Shown in pieces: positions 57,007 through 64,000 of a stretch of 64,000 nucleotides of DNA. The translations under genes were made by a program, and so were the position numbers. Source of the DNA: Liopterus haemorrhoidalis. Lineage: Eukaryota; Arthropoda; Insecta; Coleoptera; Dytiscidae. The stretch is from positions 36,796,301 to 36,860,300 of the forward strand of contig OZ020622.1 in assembly GCA_963971575.1 (NCBI GenBank). The letters run 5' to 3'. Numbering within the stretch: position 1 is the stretch's first letter; every line of letters starts with the position of its first letter. The notes beneath the pieces are model-generated. The model was not told the DNA's origin, did no database searches, and saw only the letters and a list, made by a program, of their open reading frames with translations.

Positions 57007-57839
57007 ATTTAAACAATTATATTTGAATAATCATACAACTCAATCCTTTATCCTTTATCACTTATGAATTATATTTGCAAATGTCTTCTCAGTTTCGCAA
57101 GAAACTTTAAATTTCCTGTTAATAGTTAACGAGAAAACTTTTGAATAAAGTACTGTGAAATTGTTAATTAAATTATAATATTCTTAAAGAGTTCAAAAAC
57201 TTTAAATTATAATTATTTAATGTTTAGTTTGTCTCTATATTCTTGTGAATACTTTAAGAAAAAACTAAAAATAACAAGCACGAAAGATGAGCGTTTTGTT
57301 AGTAGGATAAAACCCTTGTGTATCTTATGGAAATTAAATTATTAAGTACTACAATAAAAATAATACTTCTCCTGAGAATTACTAATGAAACAAATCATAA
57401 AAACGTATCAAAATCGTTAAGCAAACATTAAAAAAATTCTAATTTAACTTAATTTAGTATTTTTTCTAAATGTTTCACAAATAATTCCCTAAACATTATC
57501 TAAGATACATGAAAATGAGAATGGTAACAGTATCTTTTAAAAATATTTAGCAACTGACAAAAATTATATAAATCAAAAAATTTTAGATACTGTTATACGT
57601 GAAAATGGCCAATGTTGTACAATCAATACACAAAAATTTAAATTGGGTCGTTTTGAATTAAATATTATTAAAGATTTACTACTTTAATTTAGATCTGCTA
57701 ATTAATTTTCGATATGTATTAGCTTTTTAAAAAAATATATTTATTTAATTGTTATTTAAATATAACAAAATTATACTAAATTCTAAAGTGACAATAATTA
57801 AAAGCATAAGTATAAATGGTATATAATAAAATCTTTTCA

Positions 57840-58083
57840 GCCAACGGAGTGGTTGAGCTCGTTAAATCGCGCAGTATTGACTAGTTAAGACTGTCTGAAT
57901 TGTGAGGTTGTTCAATTCACCGTTGGTGCTATTATTCTTGCGAGAATAATATGTTTACATTACTCCCATTTTCATAATCATTCACCCTTAATCCAGGTGT
58001 AGGAGCTTGCCCCTTGGCATCGGCGATTAGCTTCGTTGCAAAAATAGGCTGATGTAAAATTTAAAAAAATAATAATAATAAAT
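57840..58083 (+). mobile_element. tRNA-derived SINE with 10-bp target duplication
   Basis: The head GCCAACGGAGTGGTTGAGCT resembles the start of a Ser/Leu-type tRNA, and GGTTGTTCAATTCACCGTTG supplies the B box and the closing stem. It ends in an AAT-repeat tail. AATCTTTTCA flanks it at 57830-57839 and 58084-58093. About 244 bp, apparently full length. Confidence 0.88.
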
Positions 58084-58119
58084 AATCTTTTCAACATTTG
58101 TGAGAAATTAAACGATTAA

Positions 58120-58694
58120 GGCCCAGTCTTTCAACTTTCAGGTAAACTTCTAGGTCAGCGTTTCTCAACTTTTTTCATGAAGTACTGGCAAGCGACCTAG
58201 AAAAAATTCGCGGACCGCCAAGTTTAGAAAGTAATGAGTATCGCAAAAGTTTTATGTTTTTTATTGCACTGATTACAAACACAAAAAAAACAACAAATAA
58301 AAAATCACATATAATTAGTGAAAAAAGGAACAAATTATTACTTAAGCAATTAACAGATTAAGGACTGAGATTTTTATCTCAAAATTAAGTGGATTATAAC
58401 TTATTTGGCGAATAAATCACGCGGACTGGTGCCAGTCGACGGACCGGCTGTTGGGAAACACTGCTCTAGGTAACTATCTGACAGATAAGGTTATGTGATA
58501 CTTTCTGTGCTGAATAAATGTCATGCCGTCTTTCAATACAAATATATCTATCGGATAGTTATCTAACGGATAATGAGACTGACGTATTGAATTCACTGAC
58601 TGGTATTGACATTTATTCAGCAGATGAAGTTTCAGATAACCTTATCTGTCAGATAGTTACCTAGATGTTTATCTTAAGGTGGAAAGGCCGGGCC
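58120..58694. mobile_element. Harbinger-type MITE, GGCCCAGTCTTTC ends, with nested hAT MITE
   Basis: Target duplication TAA on both sides. The left arm (GGCCCAGTCTTTCAACTTTC, then AACTATCTGACAGATAAGGT) is mirrored by the right arm over about 90 bp once the hAT insertion is ignored, which proves the nesting. TTATTCAGCA/TGCTGAATAA lies at the inner arm limits. Confidence 0.9.
58156..58463. mobile_element. hAT MITE, CAGCGTTTCTCAAC ends
   Basis: Ends CAGCGTTTCTCAAC and, inverse, CAGTGTTTCCCAAC; 8-bp duplication TTCTAGGT/CTCTAGGT with one mismatch. The interior repeats CGGACCG words near each end. 308 bp. Confidence 0.9.
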
Positions 58695-58993
58695 TAAGAG
58701 GCTTTAGTATACTTATGTTTTTAACAATTGTGTTTATTTTACTTTTGCCAGTTTCCAAATAAAAACGAATTAAAACAATTTTATATATGTTATGAAGTAT
58801 AAGAAATATTTAATGTACAAATGCATTGATATAAAAATACGATAACATGAATAAAAATCAAATAAATTTAATTAAAAACGACCCAACATTTAATGAAATG
58901 TCCCTACATTAATAAATACTTTTTTTTCACTTAAACAATAAAAAACAATCACTTAAATATCATCACAAGAACTACTTAGTCTTTAGTTATATT

Positions 58994-59162
58994 CTAGCCG
59001 AGTGGTATGACGGCTGAGCGTGGTACTAACCCTTTTTGATCCCCGCGACAACACAGTAACCATTTGGAGTCAACGTCCAAGATCACCTTCAATTTCTCGC
59101 CCTCGTTAAAGGAAAGATGGCCGTTGTCGGATGGGAGACGGTGGGCGAGAGTTTTTACTACC
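58994..59162 (-). CDS. Terminal exon of an SH3-domain protein, RUSC-like
   Basis: A pyrimidine-rich acceptor (TTTTTACAG, ending at 59163) opens a 169-bp exon in which one base completes a codon. The exon then reads VVKTLAHRLPSDNGHLSFNE, GEKLKVILDVDSKWLLCCRG and DQKGLVPRSAVIPLG before TAG at 58996-58994. The ALYDY-like opening, the L-SF--GE acidic turn, the W of the ligand groove and the GLVP--AV ending make a complete SH3 fold. Among SH3 families, the ending (LSF-x-GE ... W-x-C-x-RG ... GLVP) resembles the C-terminal SH3 of RUN-and-SH3 (RUSC/NESCA) adaptors. That assignment is inference. Upstream exons were not found between 59162 and 64000, so they should lie to the right of the window. Confidence 0.75.
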
Positions 59163-59345
59163 CTGTAAAAAGAGAGAGTGATATTTGATGGTTAAGTGAG
59201 GTTATGTTAGGTTAAAGTCGTAACATTTTTAATGCTAGTCATTCGCATTACTGTTTAGATATATTTTATTCAGACATATTTGAGGAGGTAAGATTCAAAA
59301 CGTGATTTGTAACACAAAAATCTAAATTTATATATTAGTATAATT

Positions 59346-59552
59346 AGGGTTACAAGACGTACGTAATAATTACGAACAGTCTGTATTTTAAAGGTCTTGT
59401 TCATAAATTTTTATTCATTGAATAAAAAAGACTTAAGGAAGGAGGCTTTATGAATTTTTACGTACAAATTTTCGACGGAAATTACGTCACTGCAACGACT
59501 GCAATGGCTGCCAGTTTTTTGTTGTTTTCGTAATAAAAAGTGATTATTAACA
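59346..59552. repeat. Single-unit relative of the 46.7-kb hairpin array, and GGCAGCCATTG repeat (copy 2)
   Basis: AGGGTTACAAGACGTACGTA and TATTTTAAAGGTCTTGTTCA correspond to the flanks of the array at 46,697-46,880, with only one hairpin unit between. Directly after, 59,440-59,552 is the inverse of 15,115-15,240 (CAATGGCTGCCAG). Confidence 0.6.
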
Positions 59553-59584
59553 TCTATTTTACTAATTTAAAGTATACAGCGCTC

Positions 59585-61045
59585 ATAAAGTGTCATGAAG
59601 TGCATAAAGTGTCAGCGCTCGCTTAACGTACATCCGCGTAACGTACGTTCGATGATACGTACATGATTAATTACGGATTCTATGTTCGTACGAACGTACA
59701 TCGCGTAACATGAAAATGTCGCTTTTGTACGAACGTACACATTGTCCGCGCGAACGTACATCGCGTCACACGAAAACGTCGTTTTCGTATTTGATATGGC
59801 AACTTTATGGTTAAAAAAAAGGAAAAGAAATAGCACACAATGTATAATGTATAATCGGATTCACGAAAAATGTCCGATTAGTAAATGACGGGACCGCATT
59901 TAATTTTGAAAGAGTAAACTTAACGTAAAATTTGTTTGAATAAAACTTGCAGATTTTAAAATTTTCTGCAAAAAAAGATTCTTACACTTTTATTTTTTCA
60001 TGAATGATCATTTGCAGGATATTGAAGTTTATTAATTTAAAGTCCCTAATATTTTCGTAAATCCCAATAGAACAGTAAACACGTAGTACTAACATATAAA
60101 TACATGTTAAAAAAATAAAAACCATAAATTATATAAAATAAACATGTTTAGAAAAATAAATAAGTACTTAAAAAATTATTATTTGTTGTTTTTAATTAGA
60201 AATTTGTCCATTGTCAATTGAACCGCAGTTTTCTTTTTGTCTTGTTATAAAAGTTTATAACAAGCGGTGCTATTGCGTATATTATTAACAACACTGAAAC
60301 TTCTATCAATATCCGGGTCCGAATTCTCGATAGTGTCAATGAGTTCTTCCACTTTGCCTAATATTCCAATTACTGATTTTAGTTGCATTTCGGTTGTTTC
60401 GTTCTCGGTTTTTGGGTCTTCTTTTTCAGTTCTCATTTGCTCTTGTAGTTCTAATAACTCATGTGTTGTGAGTTCCTCCGCATGTGATTCTAACAAATCG
60501 TTAATATTTTCAGTGTCCATATTCAGTTCAATTTTTTAAAATTTTTTTTAAATACATGTGAATACACTGCTGTGTATTCACCGAAACATTTAGTTATCAG
60601 ACTTATTTCCAAGGACATGTACACATAGGCGTACATTCTATTTTTGTTACCTTATACGAATTGATTATTAAATGAACACTATTTTTCTCTACACGCCAAT
60701 GATTTGACAACAGGTATGAAGTTAGGAACAAATATTTTCGTCGATTCACGGTTGAGTTCGGACCAACGAAGAAATCTGGTTGGCTCTTTGTTAAATTGGG
60801 AGTTTCAGCTGTGGATTAGAACACAGTTTCGATATTTTTAAACTCATTGTTTACTGTTATGTAACTGACGAGAAATTTTGATCTCACGATATAAGTTGGT
60901 AACACTGTATTTCAAGCTTCATACGCATATCTTACCTAAAAATAACTTCAAAACAATCAATGAATATTGGTCATTTATACAAAAAAAAATGTACGTTCGT
61001 GCGAACAAATGTACGTTCGTACAAAAAAATGCACAGACAGTGCTA
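59585..61045 (-). mobile_element. Tigger/pogo-type element remnant
   Basis: The left part contains many GTACGTTCGxACGAACGTACAT-like palindromic words (59,620-59,770), mirrored near 61,000 (GTACGTTCGTGCGAACAAAT). Between them on the minus strand, 60520-60245 reads MDTENINDLLESHAEELTTH, then ELLELQEQMRTEKED and DRSFSVVNNIRNSTACYKLL and a stop. The motif DLLESHAEELTTHELLELQ is characteristic of the C-terminus of Tigger-type transposases. The catalytic domain is absent, and exact termini could not be set. Confidence 0.72.
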
Positions 61046-61226
61046 AAACAGTTGTTAGTTATTTTATAATTTAATATAAAAATACGCATTTGTCCTGATA
61101 TTTGGTATCTTGTCAAAATGGTTAGCTGTCGATCTGTACAGACGACCAATAACGCAAAGTACAGAAGACAAAACGCAAACACTAAAAGAAGTACTTTTCA
61201 TTCGTAAGTATTTTGTATTCATATTA

Positions 61227-61978
61227 AGGTGCGTTCGGCATAAGCTAATAATCTACACATTCTGTATAATTTACACAAGAAACGTTCGGCATAAAGTTTT
61301 TGTGTGCTCTGTGCTGCACGAAGATCGTACGGCAAACATCGCAGTGCAGTTTGTGTAGCACTGTCGTCACAAGTTTAGATCGTGCGACAATCTGTGCAAA
61401 AGTGTTATTCGCGGTAAAAAAACATGTTATTATTTCTACAAAACAATATGAGTGAAAACAATCAAGATATCATTGTTTATGCCTGCAACATTTGCAAAAT
61501 AAATAGTACAGACATGAACCTCATGATGGAACATATAAATAAACTCAATAAGACTAAAAATATTCTGGATACAAGTGTAAATTTACTTTAAATTGATTTG
61601 TAGTCATGTTTGGAACAGTACTCTCTGCATATTCAAACACTTTTTCCAAAATATTTTCTGGTTTGGAAAATTCTTCTGAATTGTCTTCCTCATTAAATAA
61701 AATTTCTATTATATTAATTAAAAGCATCGCAAAACCTCCATGCGTCATTTATATATTATCGTACAAAACAATTAGCAGGAGACAGACTTGATGTAATCAC
61801 ACACAGATAATTCATTTGTTTACAAAAAAAAAGATAGGTTAGAATTACAGTTTGAATAACTGCACAATCTGAACAAAGTGTCCGTCTTTGACTTTTTTGC
61901 ACAGTGTGCACAGTGGTCACGTGACAAAAAACTTGCACAACACAGAGTTAACACTGCACAGTTATGCCAAACGCACCT
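61227..61978. mobile_element. Harbinger-type MITE, AGGTGCGTTCGGCATAA ends
   Basis: Ends AGGTGCGTTCGGCATAAG and, inverse, AGGTGCGTTTGGCATAAC are flanked by TTA (61224-61226, 61979-61981). GCACAAG/TTGTGCA-type words repeat inside. A short plus-strand frame from 61,449 (MSENNQDIIVYACNICKINS then TDMNLMMEHI) has a C-x2-C...H pattern, possibly a broken zinc finger. The minus-strand ORF at 61554-61748 is not recognised. Confidence 0.82.
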
Positions 61979-62290
61979 TTAATATACACGGAAACTTTCA
62001 TTCAGAATCGCAATTCGACAAAATCTGCGGGATTTAACGTTAACCCTTTTCTAAGTCCCGAAAAGGGTTTCGTAATCGACATCTTTCGGAATCTCACAGA
62101 ATATCACTGACTTTTCGAAAGATTGGAATTTTTGTATTTGCAAAATGCATTTTTTTGTAAATAGTAAATAAAATAGTAATAAATGAAAATGCTATGAAAA
62201 TGAATACTTTATATGGAAGATATTTGTGGGCTTTTTCTATTATAAAATTACCAAATCTTTAAAAAGAAACAGAATAACATACATCTATAT

Positions 62291-62702
62291 ACCGGGCGAA
62301 TTATTTAAGGAACAACATACTTGTTTCACATATAATGTTAATGAAGTGAGTTATTTCAAAAGCAACATAGCCATAAAACAAATGCTTATCGCATCCACAG
62401 AAAAGACAAAATATTATTTTTTAAAATATGTTTTGGACTTAGCTACTAAGGACATTATTATTTTTGTTTGTATGTAAATATAAAAAAACTAATAAAAATT
62501 AATTTATTGTTTCTAATTTACTATTTTTTAGCCGTCTAGGAACTTTATCATGTCAAATAATTTTTATATCTAATCACCATTGCATATCTGTTACCATGGA
62601 TATGAGCTTGCTTTCATAATTTGCTATGTTGCAAATGAAATAACTCACTTCATTAACATTATATGTGAAACATGTATGTTGCTCCTTAAATAATTCACCC
62701 GG
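62291..62702. mobile_element. TA-flanked MITE with 65-bp inverted repeats
   Basis: CCGGGCGAATTATTTAAGGA, then ACATATAATGTTAATGAAGT, is mirrored at 62,638-62,702 over about 65 bp. TA lies on each side. The ORF at 62226-62477 runs through one arm and is a by-product. Confidence 0.88.
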
Positions 62703-63417
62703 TATGTTATTATGTGTTTAAAAATATTGTCACTCACTAGATACCTACAAAATCTTGAAATGTGTGAAAATCCATTTAATTTTAATTTGTTTCACTGTAC
62801 CTACGTACTCACACCTAAAAATCCCTGTATGCATAACTAACCTCCGTTGATTAAAATATATCTAAACTGTATTTTAGTGTTATTTCATTTCCATGCCACA
62901 TCAACATCTAATACAAATAAAATAAGTAAAATAGAAGTTAGTCTGAACAGTAATGAAATTTAACAGTTAGTTATGGTTTAACGATTTTTCTGAATATATT
63001 AATTGATGTTAGTCAAACATAAACCAGAAAGCGAATATATTGAAAATATGTGGTGAAAAACAGAGAAAGCTTGAAGAACATTAGCTTGTTTAAGGCAGAT
63101 TACCTGTGGCAAACTGTTCACCAGATTTGTATCTAGAAGAAGTTGCTTCTAGTGATGAACAGCTATTCTCAACTTAGACGTACTGCAATAAGTGATTCTA
63201 TTTATATTTTTTCTTACAACTAATTTATATATCACAAAAAATTGTCCCCTACTAGACAATACTTAAAAAAAAAGAGTGAAAAATACTCCAACACCTAGGT
63301 TTTAAACATAATAAATTATATTAATATTTATCAGATTAGTGATGAAACAGGTAGATGGAAATTAATCAGTAACCGGGAATATTTTCGATACCCCGTAATT
63401 TTTCGGGCCAGGCAAAG
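62703..63417. other. Right-end intergenic or intronic sequence; no gene seen
   Basis: At 62,735-62,780 there is a copy of the TACCTACAAAATCTTGAAAT/GTGTGAAAA repeat. Nothing else is recognised. If the SH3 gene extends rightward this is intron. Confidence 0.4.
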
Positions 63418-63421
63418 AATA

Positions 63422-64000
63422 GGGGAAACTTTTAAGATCGCAGCGCCGTATGCGGCAAAGCTGGAACACTCGAAAGCCACATTAAACTGTTATTCGTGTA
63501 TTTGTTTACATGGTGAAAATGAACACGAGTTGTATTTTTCCTGTTTTCCGAGCTTTTTTTTAATTTAAAGGTAATCTATAATTTACAAGATATGTAATAA
63601 TATACTATTCTAAAGAAATTTCAAGGATATTTTTAGTTTTTCATTGTATTTTTAATTCTTTTTGACTGTCTGTCAATATAATAACAACTAAAATATGGTA
63701 AATATATTAGTAAAAATTAATATCTCTGCCTGAAAAAGTAGAAGGGCCTTTTAATATATCAACTGATGATTTAGGCAAATTTTGGGTGCGATAAATGCTT
63801 TTATTCAGTCTTTTTTTGGACGTAAAAAATCACTTTCCATAAAATATAACGGGCAAACATGCATGCATGGGCTTGGACTTTTGCCCATTTTTAGTTTTTG
63901 AGTCCGAAAAACCTACGATCCACTTTCTCTCTGACTCCAAACGTCGTTTCAATTGATATTTTTTTCGATTTAGGTTAGGTTAGGTAAATTATGGAATGTT
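63422..64000. mobile_element. AGGGAAAATTTTAAGATCG family element (copy 4), cut by window edge
   Basis: It starts AGGGGAAACTTTTAAGATCG followed by CAGCGCCGTATGCGGCAAAG, matching the copy at 8268 (CAGCGCTGTTGCGGCATAC). No coding frame is recognised in the 580 bp visible. Confidence 0.6.

Noticed and set aside
57840..57940. Functional tRNA gene (Ser/Leu-like)
   Set aside because: It has pol III box-like sequences, but it is followed by a SINE body, an AAT tail and a 10-bp flanking duplication.
60245..60520. Host gene of 91 residues on the minus strand
   Set aside because: The sequence is the C-terminal signature of a Tigger-type transposase, within a palindromic, element-like context.
62226..62477. 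ORF of 83 codons
   Set aside because: It runs through an inverted-repeat arm of the MITE at 62291-62702 and has no family resemblance.

Overview
This window is AT-rich eukaryotic DNA with multi-exon genes, GT-AG introns and a very heavy load of DNA transposons. Only three host genes can be supported, and all have insect-type architecture. The mixture of mariner (including a DD41D, rosa-like family), Tc1-like, hAT, PIF/Harbinger, Tigger/pogo and Jockey/CR1-like LINE remnants points to an insect with an expanded genome. The order cannot be named from the sequence alone.

Host genes. (1) The first four coding exons of UPF1, the nonsense-mediated decay RNA helicase, lie on the minus strand from 19596 down to 667. 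They carry the N-terminus, the Cys/His-rich domain and the 1B/stalk region; the helicase core lies off the left edge. (2) A complete UBE2A/RAD6 ubiquitin-conjugating enzyme gene of 151 codons lies on the plus strand in three exons (20432-20475, 20615-20900, 35342-35467). Its second intron is about 14.4 kb and packed with transposons. UPF1 and RAD6 are head to head, with 835 bp between their start codons, so they probably share a bidirectional promoter. (3) On the far right, at 58994-59162 on the minus strand, is the last coding exon of an SH3-domain protein that resembles the RUSC family C-terminus.

Layout. 1-19596: UPF1 and its three introns, with Harbinger, mariner, hAT and DD41D insertions and one solo LTR. 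19597-20431: promoter region. 20432-35467: RAD6, whose long intron holds several foldback elements, the second DD41D copy inside a Tc1-like element, hAT MITEs, SINE-like sequence and a 1.4-kb hAT derivative. 35468-58993: a gene-poor stretch with two LINE fragments, a Harbinger element that still has transposase and Myb/SANT-like remnants, a degenerate copy of an uncharacterised arthropod repeat protein, tandem repeats (about 290-bp units at 42-43.8 kb, 20-bp hairpin units at 46.7 kb, about 340-bp units at 50.1-51.0 kb), many MITEs and two SINEs with clear target-site duplications. 58994-64000: the SH3 exon, a Tigger/pogo remnant and further MITEs.

No new operon, defence locus or biosynthetic system is visible. 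The more unusual material is in the mobile elements. It includes hAT-type termini with expanded, hairpin-forming subterminal repeats, one poly-T-containing module found inside elements with different ends, a long-inverted-repeat family near THAP-like coding remnants, and a rich set of nested insertions that can be dated relative to each other by their intact target-site duplications.
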